Origin: Clitopilus passeckerianus
Lineage: Eukaryota; Basidiomycota; Agaricomycetes; Agaricales; Entolomataceae
Direction: 5' to 3'
NCBI GenBank assembly: GCA_944990035.1
Contig: CALYLX010000088.1
Coordinates: 62,001 to 126,000, forward strand
DNA: 64,000 nt
Positions 1-12,593 of this stretch are shown here, in pieces (positions within the stretch are counted from its first letter, which is position 1; each line of letters begins with the position of its first letter). The position numbers were made by a program, and so were the translations under genes. The notes beneath the pieces were generated by a model, which worked only from the letters and a program-made list of their open reading frames with translations, did not search any database and was not told the origin of the DNA.

Positions 1-54
1 GCTCAGGTGTATTTATTCATTCTTTGTCCAGAACCAGGCTTTCCCTCGGTACCA

Positions 55-811
55 ATGACTACAGAGTACGATTTCAACTTCTGCTTTCCCGTGAAGGAAT
101 TAGAAAGCGAGCGCGTGAAGCTCTGCCCATTTCTAGTTGAGTTCCTTACTGTATGACACGCCACGATGTTAAGCGCATGTCCAGCCCTCAAAACATGTTG
201 ATGCTTTCATCGCCCTGCAAAGTCCGTCATACGACTACCTACCGTTCGGCCCGTTCGAAACCGCGGAAGCATTCTTGTCAGGGCTCATCGAACCTCGGAT
301 CCAGCCCACTAGAGGCTGCATGCTCTATGCCATTTTTGACAAGACGAGAAGATCGGCGACAGTGCCTCAAGACGGTGCTATGGCTGGTGTGATTGGTTTC
401 ACCAACGCGAACGCTGCAAATCTGGTTGCCGAGATTGCTTTTGTATTAGTTTCCCCCGAGTTCCAGAAAACGCACGTTACGTCCAATGCAATTGGCTTAC
501 TTCTTCGCTATGCATTGGATCTGCCTGAAGCAGGTGGCCTTGGGTTACGACGCGTCGTCTGGGCAGCAAGCCCATTAAACGGTCCGAGCATCAAGGCGGC
601 GGAAAGGATGGGGTTTAGGAAGGAGGGCTATCTCCGGTGGCACTGGGTACTCCCTGAGCACAAGCAACCTGGTAATGGAATCCCAAGAAGGGATGGAGAC
701 CCGATGCCCGAGAAACCGGGGAGAGATACCGTCTTACTAGGCTTATGTTGGGATGACTGGGAGAAAGGTGGCAAAGAACATGTGGATGCTGTCATGGCTC
801 GATTGTCCTAG
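55..811 (+). CDS. GNAT-family N-acetyltransferase (RimJ/RimL-like)
   Basis: Two exons, 55-135 and 185-811, give 235 residues. The 49-nt intron 136-184 has a weak GTTGAG donor and a CAG acceptor, both in phase 0, and splicing gives a continuous GNAT amino terminus (ERVKLCPFLPSKHVDAF), so this ATG (context ACCAATGA) is preferred to the later in-frame TTG at 275. The family moves an acetyl group from acetyl-CoA to an amine, often a protein N-terminus or small metabolite. Visible marks are the YLPFGPFET block, the strand ending AEIAFVLVSPEFQ, and the acetyl-CoA-site helix with AAERMGFRKEGYLR. The substrate cannot be told. Length is normal for the family. The donor is the weakest point of the model. 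Confidence 0.85.
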
Positions 812-3042
812 ATAACTAGCCTTCTATCTGTAGCGTCGGATTATTCCAGAATTCCTCCAGAAGGCGAACTTTGATCGTATGAGTTGTCATTCATTCGTCA
901 AAGTGATTAGAATGAACAGTTCGGCAAACCGGTCCTGACTCTGAAGGCTTTGAGCACGATCAACCTTGTATGGGAATACATCACATCCGAGGTGCCAATC
1001 ATCCGGTACACTGATCCGTGATACCGTAATTTGCTAGTCAACCTTAAAACCTTATGGATATCTTCAGAACCAGATAGGAGCGTTCAGTACGGGAGAAGCC
1101 ACCTTCAAGCAGCTAATAAGAAGGGTCGTAACAGGCTACTTGAACTTGATCCAAGACTTCCGACCATTAACTCAGCGGTGCGACTCGAGGAGGCCAAATC
1201 AAGTCCACCATTCGAATTCTTCGTGCATGCACACCCCATTACTTTGGGATATCTTAGCAGGTCTATTGAGCGGTCCGAGCAGTCACCAAAGGGTGAAGAA
1301 CAATGTGCATGCTCAGAGTACATATTTGTGAACAATGTAGTGGGGAATGGGAGTCCATCTCTCGTTGCCTCCTGATGAATAGAAATGGCCATTTCGCGGA
1401 AGCTGTGGCCGATGTAGGACAAAGCCTCAAGGCAAGCCGGAAGTCCGATAATTCCAATCTTTATAGCTCTTCAGACTCAGCCGCTGTGGGAAGACAACGT
1501 GGTCTTCTTTCTCCCTTTGCTGAAGGTTTTCTAATCGAAGACTCGGAGATCAAGCACGGGTCCGACATTGAGTCTTGATGTCGAATGTTGACGATAGAGG
1601 ACCGTCACAGGGCGTGTCTATAACTCCGCTGAATGGCTTTCTCTCTAACCGAGTGAGTGCCGAATGGCCTGATCAGTCACCCAACCTGTTTTCCTGGATC
1701 AGTGAGTGTCAGTGTATCCATATGGTAGCTGCATCTCCGTACCTGTTGACAACTACTAGCCAAGGCGTGTCCAGAATCAAACGACCGAGAGATAGGAGAC
1801 AGATTTCACTGAGTGGAAGATTTCGGCAATACCTCGACATGGTCTTGCTCGACAAACGCGCTACTCGTATGATGTGTGTCTACAATCCGTTCTAAGGCAA
1901 TGGCGGCTCTTTCTGGGTCCTGCGTTTAGAGGTCATAACATATTGTATCCAGAGCTTTCCAACCCACTTTCGATGCGTGACCAGGGAGCACTGAAGGGCC
2001 TCAGTGGAGTGAAAGGGAACTCAACATCAATCACGCCACGGGACCAGGTACAGCGCAGTCCCGTTTACTAGATCGCCGAAAGTACGAATATGGGATTCGA
2101 CAGTCATGTATAGCCTAGGCAACCAGTTTTATATTTCGTTGACCGCAAAAGCGAGAGAAAATGGGAAGAACCTAGCTTGGATCCTGGGTTCATTTTGGGC
2201 CAAGATGAAACAATGAACGGAGGGCCACATGACTGTGAAGGGCCTGCCGCATCATGGCTCGCTCGCTTGGGTTGTGCGATGTCAGATGGCCCATGTGTCA
2301 GCCTTCAATAGGTTGGTTATGAGTGACTGCTTTGTGGAAGAAATCTCGAAGAGGCGAGTACCGGACCTGATTGCCTTTATTTGTATTCCGCGCTGCTTCC
2401 ACCGGACCTCGTGCCGTTCTGCCCGATTACCAGATTAAGCGATGAATTCGACCTTTATGGCCCAACCTTTTGTCACCGCATCCTCTTTCGCGCACCAGTT
2501 ACACGTTTGTCGTGACGAATAGGCCAGTCGCGTGCATCGGTCCTACCCTCCTACGATCTCGTTGAGAGTGCTCTAGGGTGTGAAAGCTGGATCTGATAAG
2601 CCTTAGCAGGTTCTACGTTTTCCCAGCATCAATCGTCGCTTACTGGGGTGAAAACGGCAAAGTTTGGAATTGAAAATCACGAAGCGGTGGGTGAGAACCC
2701 GTTATTTTTCTGAGAACACTCTGATTTCATCTAAATCTGTAGCCAATTGGTCGATTAGCATCAGTGGAACCTGGTTCACGTCCGTTGCCTTGCCTTCGCC
2801 TAAACCGGTAGGATCACACAATAATCTCAGGATTATTCCTGAAAACCGGCTGACGTCCTCATTTTAGATTAGAAAATCCGATAGAGGCTCCCATATTGAT
2901 CCACAAGGTAACCCTGGGATATCGCCGTAATATATAATTATTGCTAGGACCGTCCGCAACTGTCCGGCGCTACATAACGTCTACACACTCTTATAGTTAG
3001 TGCTCCGCGGCTTCAATAGTGTCTCTTTCCCGGCAGCCTACC
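812..3042. other. gene-poor stretch, no supportable gene
   Basis: About 2.2 kb with only short open frames on both strands. None has a recognisable motif or a chain of frames joined by plausible splice sites. Base composition is mixed, without a clear tandem repeat. It may be decayed sequence, but I cannot name a parent. Confidence 0.5.
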
Positions 3043-5272
3043 ATGTTAGCTGCTGCTACGAGCGCGTATTCTGCGAGCATGTATTCTACGATACAGAGCG
3101 AGAGCCAGTCACTTGCGGTACTACTCATAGTGGAAAACTCTCAGACCGTACTCGAGACATGGCCCGACCTGGCCCACCAGTACTTGGGCTCCATCGCGGC
3201 CAAGCTCTCTACCAGTGCGACAGACAATGTGAGTAGGTACCTTTTCCATTTGAACACACCCCAACTGATGAGGGGTCGAACTGCCTACAGATCAGGTATT
3301 TCCTCATGGAGAGCTCCACCCAGCAAGAATTACCCCGAGAGTACCTATCGATTCAAGATGCGTGGAGTCAGTTGAGGTTCGATCCAAATCCGAAGAACAG
3401 ACTCTCCTTCAACAAGGTTTGGAGTGGCGTAGATGTTCGTGCATGAAGCTATCCTTGCGGGTTCTAGATCACACAATGACTAATCCTTCGAAACACAGTT
3501 CTTTGCCTGCGCCGCGTTTCCGCCTCATGTATCCCGACATATCATTATCGTGGCAGCATCGCCCCCGCTTGAGGACAACGCGAGTGTTAGGCCCGTCAAC
3601 CTTACGCACTGGCACACTCTGGCACAACAGCTCACGCAGGTAATAGGCGTCGTCCATCCTTTTTAAGGCTAAACTGATGATGCCCTGAAGGCGAGCATGA
3701 AATGCCATATGATTCTAAGCCCTACTCAAAGCATGGTCCCGTTTGTTGCCCTGTTCGATAAATCGGTCAGTAGCATTCAGTATGACATCCCGGATCGTCA
3801 TCTTACCCGGTTACGGCCAAACTATGGAAATTCGAAATTCCAGCTTGAATTGCAAGGAGGTTACGAGGACCAGTTTCCCATACCCTTTGATGAGCAAAAA
3901 ATCATGATCAAGTTAACCACGACAAGGACTCGGACTGAGCCAACGGCTTCTGGTGATTCTTCCTGAAACACGTTTTCCCCAAATGATACTTACATTTTCC
4001 CTTCCAGGAAACCCTCACGCTGCAAGCATGGTACGTAAGCATCGCATAACGGATATTTCCTGACCCTGAACGAATGAACCTTAATCTCCGTGTCATTAGC
4101 CGACGTCCCAGTCCTCCCTTCAACGACGCACCAACTCCTTTCCTTCCGACCTCTACCTCATGAATCAACGTATGCAGCATTCGGGTGAACACTTCGGCGC
4201 GCCATTATACCCTCAAGCCGAGCCCGCTCCCAGCTTGGTCTCCCAGCTTCAGCAGGTCCATGGGCTAACGAAGAAAAAGGTCTACAGTGCGAAGCCAGTA
4301 CGCAAACCTTTTTTCAAGGACGAGCGGTTCAGTCAAGAGTCGAACGATGTCTCTTCTCTCCTTCCTCTGACCAATTCCGGTGGACGTGTACCGTCACTCT
4401 CAAAGGTGGATCGGGCTGTGCGTATTGCACAAGCTGGCAGTCCAACAGAATCGTACCCTCGTCGTCCAGGCCTTCCACGCAGGGGCTCGGGGCTCTCATC
4501 CTCTCCAGACCTTCCGCATCCCGTATCGCCTATGTCCCAGACGCCTTCGAATCCCTCACCAACCTCCCCAATATTCGATGCATACCCTGCTCACTCAATG
4601 ATGCCCCCCACCTCGCAGATGCATGCTGACCCCTCCTGGCTGCAACCATCGTATCAAAACACTCAGACACACTACTCGTACTCTGATTATGGCGCCATCC
4701 CTGAGTCGGTGCCGCCCTCGATCCCCAACGTTGCGACAGCAAGTCATCGAGTCAATATGGGTAAGAGGACCTGCCTTTTTGATTGTATTGGCGCTCACCG
4801 ATCATCAGGGTCACAAAATCAGTATCCTCAAACCAACGCACGCCGTCCGACTTCACCGCCAGCACCCAGTCCAAAGCGCCCGCGACGATCGTTGTGTCCG
4901 GAAGACGATGAACCCTTTACGTTTGATGCGAGTTATGTCGCCGCGACTGTTGAACTTTGGGAAAATGAAGTCCTCCCCGCATACCCCGACGTCCCCTCGA
5001 TGAAGCCCTCCGCAATGCCTATCGCTGGGAAGGCTAAAGCTGACTCGCCGCGACCCCGGAGCTCGCGAAACACGTTCTACATTCCAGAGGGCGTTGCTGA
5101 CACTCCAGGCACCGCTATGCCTGATACATCCAACGGAGGCTCACACGACATATACGCCACCAATCACCTTTCTACCCCTCTTCACTACCCTGCGTCTGCC
5201 AATAATCTCAACTACATGAACGCTTATCCTTCTGGAGGATCCTCTTCTTCTTTGATCGGATGGGCTGGTTGA
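3043..5272 (+). CDS. Mediator subunit 25-like VWA-domain protein
   Basis: Seven exons: 3043-3228, 3291-3434, 3499-3639, 3691-3952, 4008-4030, 4100-4760 and 4809-5272, giving 626 residues. The first ~200 residues look like a Med25-type von Willebrand A fold: a first strand (LAVLLIVENSQTVLETW), a central strand (VSRHIIIVAASPP), then WHTLAQQLTQ and a strand with CHMILSP. The rest is Pro/Ser-rich and low complexity, with a basic patch (PKRPRRSLCPEDDEPFTFD). Med25 docks activators onto the Mediator complex in the nucleus. Exon 5 is only 23 nt. The intron at 3435-3498 could be mis-placed, because its skipped DNA also reads as coding-like in another frame. The intron at 4761-4808 is a multiple of three and stop-free, so it could be retained. 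The family call rests on pattern memory. Confidence 0.6.
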
Positions 5273-5820
5273 AATATACCAGGTTTTTACGGTTTTACTA
5301 GGGTTTAGAATTTTCCGGGATGCCTCTATCGCCTACGTTTACTTCCAGGTTTCGTTTTTTCCATGAGGTCTCTTCACTGTACTTCTAGGGTTTTATGCCT
5401 ACGATGGACTAAGTTTTCTTTGATACCTACTTAATTTACCTTATGCCAGTACATAGTCCTTTGCTATTTGCTGTAAAATTCCAAGGCTCTTAGCCGAGCA
5501 TATTGTATGGATCTCAGATGAATGACGGAATTCGAAGCACACCCACTGACGCACGTTGCGTTGATCGGGTCAATCTCCTTGGATGGATTTTAACACCTCC
5601 TTCCAAATTCTCGAGCGCCTGCCCCCAGCTTCCTTTTGTGGGCCTTAGAGCGGGGTCAGAACGCAGCCACGCGGAATCAGCCAGGAATCGACGTGGAAAA
5701 AGCCAAGGAAAGGGCCGAAATATGAATGCACAGTTCCGGCACAGTGCGAGACCGAAACCAGCGATAACGATACACAAGTCTACATAGAGGTATACAGGGG
5801 CCCGTAGTACAAGGAAATAA
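5273..5820. other. intergenic, 3' regions of two converging genes
   Basis: About 550 bases between the Med25-like gene and the end of PRP46. T-rich sequence after 5280 fits a 3' untranslated region. The short frames at 5503-5787 overlap on opposite strands and show no family features. Confidence 0.5.
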
Positions 5821-7454
5821 TTACTGCGCTTGCTCAGCGTATATCTAGACGAGACATAACTTTATCAGCAAAATATTACATTGCATCGATAACGTCTAAA
5901 ACGCTTACCTTGATAGTTTTATCAGCACCTCCTGTGATGAGCCTGGTGCCCGTTTGGTCGAAGGTTGAGCAGAAAACCCCGGCTTCCGCTTCCAAGGAAC
6001 CGGGCTGAGGCATGTCATCCAGGTTTTGGAAAGGTACACCCGTGTTGTAATCCCAGAAAGTTAGCGTCCCGTTATCCCCTTATTCAAGACTGAATTGAGC
6101 TTCTTGGAAGATTCTGACGAGTGGCAACTCACCTCCAGAGAAGAATACCCCTTCGGAGTTGACCGATAAGGTGTTAATAATAGCATTATGGCCGCTGAAG
6201 TTGAAGACGAAATTTCCTTCTGGACACTTCCATTTCTTGATATTATTCCCGCCGGCGGAACCCGTCGCGAACGAATATTCAGTGGGGTGAATGGCCAATG
6301 ACCGAACAGATTTTTTGTGGTGAGTCAACGTGACCATAGTTTTGCCAGCGGCGAGATCCCATAGGCTGATTCGAATTTAAGTTAGCGGAATTCTAGAAGC
6401 GGGGAGAGCGTGCTCACCGAACTGTGGAGTCCATGCTTCCCGTAATGACTTGAGGATCCGATTCCTGGCATTTGACATCGGCCACTGTGGCGGTGTGTCC
6501 TGAGAGAACGTGGACCTGTGCCTTCGTCCGCATATCCCAAACTCGAGCAGAAGCATCTCTGCCTGCAGTCACCAAGACATCGAGGGTCGGATGGAGGGAG
6601 AGCGAGTATACGCCGGACAAGTGTCCATGGTAATGCCTGATAACCTTGTTGGCTTCAAGGTCCCAGCATTTGACCATCTATACGATAGGTGAGCGCCTGA
6701 AGTATGCCAAAAGCTGGGGTTACTTACCTTATCCTCCCCACAGGAGAAGAGGTATGGATGCCGAGGGGAGACGGCCAGTCCACGCACTGTTGAAATGTGG
6801 CCAGTCAAGGAAAGCTTGAGTTCGCCCGAAGCCAAGTCCCAAATTTTGACAACACGATCCCCCGCTCCAGTTGCAAACCACTTGTTTCCCGGTTCTACAG
6901 CGGCACTCCGCACCCAACCCAGATGACCGGAAATAACGCGCACAAGCTTCCACGGTGGGTGGTAAGTAGGTTTTATTGTTCTTGTGGTCTTGTGGAGAGC
7001 CAGCGCTTGTGATAGCTTTGTTGAAGACGAGAATGTTGAAGGTTGCGGCACTGGTGTTGAATCAATGGCAGCAATCATGCGTGACGTATTTGCGTCGGCA
7101 GCTGTGTCTACTCATGAGCATGGTTCAACAGGACAACTAGTGAAAAAAACACGCACGACCAGCCGTTATCATTTTCCTGTTCTCCTTTGGCCGTGAGGGT
7201 CCAACAGCTCCTTGCTGGGCCAACAAAGCCGCTGGTAGCTCCTTGTAGTCCTTGTATTCATCTTGAATCTTCACCGAAAGTCGAAGCCGTGCACTATGAG
7301 GAAGGTCAGCAGTTATTTATGATTTTAGTTGCAAAGCTCACCTTTTCTCTTCCTCTCTTATGCCGTCCTCAGGAGATGACGCGAACACAGCCCGAGTGCG
7401 TTTGGCACTGCGTTGAAAGAGATCATCGAGGGGTGGTAGTGCTGCAGTCGTCAT
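5821..7454 (-). CDS. PRP46: pre-mRNA-splicing factor Prp46 (PLRG1 homologue), WD40
   Basis: Seven exons on the minus strand: 7342-7454, 7160-7293, 6728-7107, 6418-6677, 6133-6365, 5909-6078 and 5821-5844. They give 437 residues, close to the yeast and animal relatives. Prp46/PLRG1 is a WD40 propeller protein of the Prp19-associated complex in the spliceosome. Residues after ~120 carry successive repeats with GH...WD marks: [10 protein letters not shown] with [50 protein letters not shown] with [19 protein letters not shown], and the last blade ending [15 protein letters not shown]. The amino terminus has the family's short segment [19 protein letters not shown]. The start ATG at 7454 opens exon 1 with a typical Pro/Leu-rich lead. 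The final coding exon is only 24 nt. It is divergently paired with TFIIS. Confidence 0.95.
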
Positions 7455-7718
7455 TTTGTGGTTTCAAAGCCCAGTATAAGGTCTCGACAGATGGCGTTGG
7501 GCAAGACGTTCAACAGGCGGTCGCGGTGGTGTAGTGAGCGTCGGCAACACGGAGCAGGTGTTTGTTCATGTTTGATCCCAAAGCTTCTCCTTGTGTCGAA
7601 CCAACACCTTCAGAGCAAGCGTGGCACGAACCTAGGCGGTTGATCTACCCGTAATCCTAGCTTTTGTTACTTAAAGTGGGCTGTAGTAGCTATTATTTGA
7701 GGATTAACAGTAGCAACT
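7455..7718. promoter_or_regulatory. shared divergent promoter of PRP46 and TFIIS genes
   Basis: Only 264 bases separate the two start codons, which point away from each other. Both products act in nuclear RNA synthesis or processing. No clear TATA box is seen, as is common for housekeeping genes. Shared regulation is inference. Confidence 0.45.
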
Positions 7719-9007
7719 ATGGCGGATGCAACAGAGCTGAGAAAGCTCGTAAAAAAGCTACAAGAAAAGTCCAATTCTGAGTCGGTACGCTTGATTTCCT
7801 AACATAACTCCGTCACGTTCGTTCAACTTTTTCTTACCTGACCTTTCAACAGGATATCATCGACCTTCTGAAGATATTGAAGAAGGATTTTGTCGTAACA
7901 GAGTCTATCCTAAGGGTGGGTGTTACTAGTCCATTTTTTTGACGATTTGCTTATCATCCAAATTGGGCGAATTTATTCTTGATTTAGGAGAGCAAAGCTG
8001 GCCTCGCAGTTGGAAAACTACGCCAGCACAATACGAAGGAGATTGCAGATCTTGCAAAGGAGCTCGTCAAGAAGTGGAAGAGTCAGGTCGAACAGTCAAA
8101 GCAAGGCTCAGAGAAGAGCAGTGTGAAAGCTGTTGCAGCCCCAAGCAAGCGTACGTGCTGGACCTTGTCTAAATCTAAACTGTGCTGAATAATATCTATA
8201 GCAAGCCCTGCTGCCGCTGCAACACCAACAACACCTATTTCCGGGAATGTCGTGCGGACAGCAAAGGCCGATGGCGCCAAAGGTGGAACAGGCGACCCCA
8301 CAAGGGATCGATGCATTGAGCTCCTATACGATGGACTAGCAGTAGACTCACCAGCTCGTATGCCTTTCGCTTTATGGCCGCAAATTCTGTTCCTAATTCT
8401 AATTTTGCTCCTAGCCACCGAACAAATCCTCACCAAAGCTCGTGCGGTAGAGAAAGGTGTCTACAACCACATTGGTAGCACCAACAACGACTACAAGCAG
8501 AAGATCCGTTCCCTCTTCGTCAACTTCAAGGACAAGAACAACCCAGGCCTCCGCAAGAGCGTAGTTGAGGGTGACCTCCCGGCCGAGAAGCTCAGCACCA
8601 TGTCAAGCCAGGTACGTGGAACATCCTTTATCACATCCGCCGTAGCTCACTGTTCCAACCCCATTGTCAGGATATGGCTTCTGAAGACAGGAAGAATGCG
8701 GACAGGAAGATTGCTGAGGAGAACCTGTTCAAGTCTTTCGCTGCTCATGAACAGCAGGCGGAGACAGATGCCTTCCAGTGCGGCAGATGCAAGCAGGTGA
8801 GACCATCCGAAGATTTTATCCAAGCGCGTTGCTCAACCCATGTTTTCAGCGGAAATGCCGTTACCGTCAAGCACAGACTCGTAGCGCTGATGAGCCCATG
8901 ACTGTAAGCTCCACATTCCCCTGCTCCTGCTCTGGCTTTGCTGACTCTTCTATCCTCAGACTTTCGTAACCTGCACTAACTGCGGCAACCGATGGAAGTT
9001 CTCATGA
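7719..9007 (+). CDS. DST1: transcription elongation factor TFIIS
   Basis: Eight exons: 7719-7784, 7853-7915, 7988-8150, 8202-8357, 8415-8611, 8671-8796, 8850-8903 and 8960-9007, giving 290 residues. TFIIS reaches into backtracked RNA polymerase II and stimulates cleavage of the nascent RNA. The N-terminal LW helical domain covers about residues 1-80. The central polymerase-binding domain runs from ~115 to 240 and includes DPTRDRCIELLYDGL and KIRSLFVNFKDKNNPGLR. The C-terminal zinc ribbon has CGRCKQ and CTNCGNRWKFS as its two Cys pairs, with the catalytic acidic loop RSADEPMT between them, so it should be active. All intron phases fit. Length is normal for fungi. Confidence 0.97.
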
Positions 9008-10882
9008 ACTACCGATCTACTTGCTCGTATTTGTCGACTTATCCTACTCCTGAGCCTGCTTGCTCCCATTTTCGAATCCTATTGCTCACCACCTCCCTGG
9101 CTCCGTTGAAGGACTTAAATTCACGAAAGCCAGGAGACGGGCCAGGCTGATCCCCTTTGCTACACCTAGATCATATGTTCCTCGTTGTAATGATAATTTT
9201 ATTAGTTTTGCTTTCTCTCTTACGCACACTTAGACGCTCGTCCTCCCCATATTACGGCGTTTTGATCGATCGACACCGACAACCCAGGAACGAGCCTTAC
9301 ACCTTTTCGTAGATCGTCCGCCGTGCGGTCGGTCGTATGATGTCGGTCCGCAGCAAGGCTCAAACTAAATAAATCCTAGCCACTTGCATGGAAAGACTGT
9401 TCTCCCCACTCCCCGTCAATCCCAGTCAAAGAGGCTGGCCCTCTCCTTCCCTTTATTTCGCCGCCTGTGCGAACGATTGCTGCACCTCTTCCTCCTCGCC
9501 TGGCCAAGGCTACCCCTGGCGCGTTTGGTGTTTGACTGGAGTGAATGGGCCTCGTGCCCTCCGACAGCCTGGCGTTATTCCTTGTATCACCATCTCAAAT
9601 CGATACCTGTAGTCAAGAGCGGCCGCCTAGCTTCGAGGTTCCAGAGAGGTTAGCAGAGCCTACACTTGGTGGACCTTGAGGGAGCTGGAAGCCGCCATGA
9701 ATTCTACCTTTGGCTTGCACTGCATTGCTCCCGGTACCGCTAACCCTGCCACGACAGGGTTTGAAACAGGGAACTTCTGGATACCTGTGCTCCTCTTCAA
9801 AGAAATCTCACATTCTTCTGAAAATTCAAATTGAATCATTTGACTCTGCTTGCACCGCATTTCCTTGCCAACGATTATGTTTATTCTGGCAGAACCTACA
9901 CAAGATTAGCGACGTGAATCTTCGTAAACACGAGGTTTTCGAAGATTCAAGAAGGATGGTTTGCGGCATCAGAGCATCCGTACTCGACGGAAGGGCGGAA
10001 AATCCTCAAAAATTGCCATCTTCTCGTCTAGATATTTATCGGTGGACTTTCAAGGAATCTTCTGAGCTCTGCAGGTTTCAAAACCTGACTGCCTGCCTGT
10101 CGGTCCGAAGGCTTTAGCAAGCCCCTATGAAGCTTTTGAAATGACAATCAAGCACAGCTTCGACGCTCCCTATCTCAACCACCTTCGAGGTTTAGCAATC
10201 AAAATTCAGGGCAACCACACTCCCAGAAAGTCAAAAAGATGATTGTCAGTCAACTCTCTGCCGCCGTTCTCAGATGCACTTGCACAGCCGAAATTCGGGG
10301 CTCCTTGTCTGGAAAAAATATGGCGCGCCCCGAGGCGGTGGTCTTTCAGGTCTATGGCGGGATGCTTGTCTTTGCCAAGGCGCTCTAAGCTGGTTAACGT
10401 GGTTATTTGACGGCAACTCTTTCTCCAAACGGCAAGGTCTCCCGCACACAACAATGGCAAACAGCACGCTCACAGACGACGGCGGACTGAACTCAAAGTC
10501 GGCCATTGCGGACGTCGATGGTAAGTCTTCCCGCTTCTTTTTCGTTGACTTCTCTTGATTTCTATCTGGACAAAGCTCGTGGAAATACATTCAATAGTTC
10601 CCACAAAAGGTTTAACTTCGAATCTGCGACACGGCAACCATCCTCATTTTCGGAAAATGTCAAGATGTCAATCAGCCGGGCGGTACGCTCAGGGTCCTTG
10701 GACCCCACGCCGCATGCGTCGCCAAACATCCATTTACAACGCAAACGACCCGTTGAGCTAACCTTACGCGTCAAGTCACTTCATATAAAAGGGTGGTTCA
10801 AGATGCTCAAAAATTACCACCGCTCAGGTTTCCACTGTTCCACCTCCTTCACACTTTCCGGGCTCTTTCCACAGAAATCATC
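9008..10882. other. intergenic, no supportable gene
   Basis: About 1.9 kb between TFIIS and the first GPI-type gene. Open frames at 9384-9653, 9710-10117 and 10274-10558 have no recognisable motif and no consistent exon chain. A short frame from 10453 runs into a GTAAGT at about 10520, but no partner exon was found. The last ~100 bases are the promoter of the next gene. Confidence 0.5.
10782..10790 (+). promoter_or_regulatory. TATA-like box of first GPI-type gene
   Basis: CATATAAAA lies about 95 bases before the ATG at 10883, and the bases between are CT-rich as in fungal 5' leaders. The tandem paralogue has a TATA-like box at a similar distance. Confidence 0.5.
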
Positions 10883-11719
10883 ATGAAGGTCACCTCTTTT
10901 GTCCTCGCTGCAAGCGCCATTGTCCCCGCTTTCGCATCTGTTGTTCGTGGGAAGTCAGAGGGCGGCGTCCTTTCTGCTCTTCTACGAGGTGGAAGCCATG
11001 ATCAACGTCGTGAACTTATCGCAAGGCAGTCTGGCACCTGTGATTCAGGCTACCTCCCATGCTCTGATGGTACGCGTCTTTGTAACTCTAACTTTTTTCT
11101 GAAAAATCTGACAGTATCCTTGTAGGTGACGGATGCTGTCCCGTCGGTCAGTACTGTGGTACTTGGGGTGGAAAGCCAGGATGTTGCCCTATTGGCAAGA
11201 ACTGCGTCGCTAACGATAACCCTTGTGTCTACGTCGGCGATGTGAAGTGCACTGGCGAAACCTTCTGCTGTCGTACGTCTTACTCACCTTCGTTACTCTA
11301 AACACCTCCCTCACTTTGAATATCAGCCGCTGGAGACACTTGCTACCGCGACTCTACTGGTGCCCCCAAATGTTCAGCCAGTGGAGGTGGCGTCCCTAAC
11401 ACGAAATCTATCGGCGGCAATACTCCCAGCGCGACCTTCGCCAGCCCCTCCACGAATGCGGTAATTCCCACAGCCAATGTCACGGGTTTCCCTTCTGTGT
11501 AAGCACGTTCCACTCGTTTGGGGGATATGTATCTGACCCATTCTCTCCAGCACTGGGCCTGTGAACGGAGATGCTCCTACCACTACCAGCAAGAGCAACG
11601 GCATCCCCAACCCCTTCAGCAGCAATGACGACGATAATGGTGCACTCTCCAATGGTGTAACCAGCCTCGCCCTCGTCGCTGTCGGAGTAGCCGCCAACAT
11701 CCTCCTCGCCGCCCACTAA
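10883..11719 (+). CDS. secreted GPI-type 14-cysteine protein, copy 1
   Basis: Four exons: 10883-11069, 11126-11272, 11327-11498 and 11551-11719, giving 224 residues. Residues 1-19 are a signal peptide. Residues ~53-130 hold 14 cysteines, several as CC pairs, around the block CGTWGGKPGCCP and ending CYRDSTGAPKC. A Ser/Thr/Pro-rich stretch follows to ~195. The last ~20 residues are hydrophobic (SLALVAVGVAANILLAAH), as expected of a GPI-anchor signal, so the product is probably a cell-wall or plasma-membrane protein. The CC-x5-C-x8-CC spacing recalls granulin-like or small chitin-binding Cys modules, but I cannot assign it to a family. It forms a tandem pair with 12594-13498. Confidence 0.8.
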
Positions 11720-12593
11720 GCGTGCCAGCACCTAAAATTCTTTTGGACATTATTCATTTATTGTCTGGACTCTTGGACTGCCTCCCATCGTTTTGACGAC
11801 CACAAATACCCTCATTGTATATATGTTCACCTAATAATCATTGTCAAAATTTTCGATTTACCCATCCATTGCGACCGAACTTGCAACGAATTTGACCACT
11901 TCGATGCTGACGATAAATCCGACAAGTCTGGATCGGCACACGGTCGGATAGATAAATTGGTTGAACTTTGATCGCCCTTGATGTTCCTTCCCATAAATGG
12001 CAGTCCCATTTTCACCCGATATCCGACTCCTACCTGGTGAAACGCGTCTTTGCCATGCCCATACCTACCTTTCGTTCCCATTGAAGCCTTCCAACGAGAG
12101 GTAACATACAAAACGGTGTCAAGACGCGTCAAAGTCTCGCGAAAAGCGCGTCAGTCGCCCACAATGAGGGCAGAAAGCTCAGACACGTTCGTCGTCGTTC
12201 TCCTATTCAAGATTCATATCAGGCTAATCGCATCAACAGCTCTCGTAGCACCCAGGGGTTAATTGACAGATCCTTCCTTCATTTCATAGTTTGAGGTGCT
12301 CCGCGACCTTCCCTCCCATATGCCAAGCAAGCTTCTGATTTGCCTCTGGCAGTCTTTCTCACATTTCGTGACTCTCAAGCTCCAGCCTCCAGATTGCCGT
12401 AATTCTGCCGGCACGTCTTTTGTCTCGACAGGCTCTGACAGGCTCTGGAATGTAACCTGGCGTAAGATGCTTATAAAACCCGCCTACACCGCAAAATCAA
12501 GATACCCAGTTCCTGGACTTTTCCTCGTCCCTCGTCCACTCCCTGGTGTTAGCTTGCAACAGTTCTTCGTCGAAGCCCAGCTAGAGTCCCGCC
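11720..12593. other. intergenic between tandem GPI-type genes
   Basis: About 870 bases. It holds the 3' region of copy 1 and the promoter of copy 2. No further gene is supported. The frame at 11827-12132 on the minus strand has no motif. Confidence 0.5.
12471..12478 (+). promoter_or_regulatory. TATA box of second GPI-type gene
   Basis: TTATAAAA lies about 115 bases before the ATG at 12594 and is followed by a CT-rich leader. It is a better match to the consensus than the copy 1 box. Confidence 0.55.

Noticed and set aside
10274..10558. 94-residue frame ending at a GTAAGT donor, possible first exon
   Set aside because: No downstream exon in frame; the next gene has its own TATA box, ATG and signal peptide.
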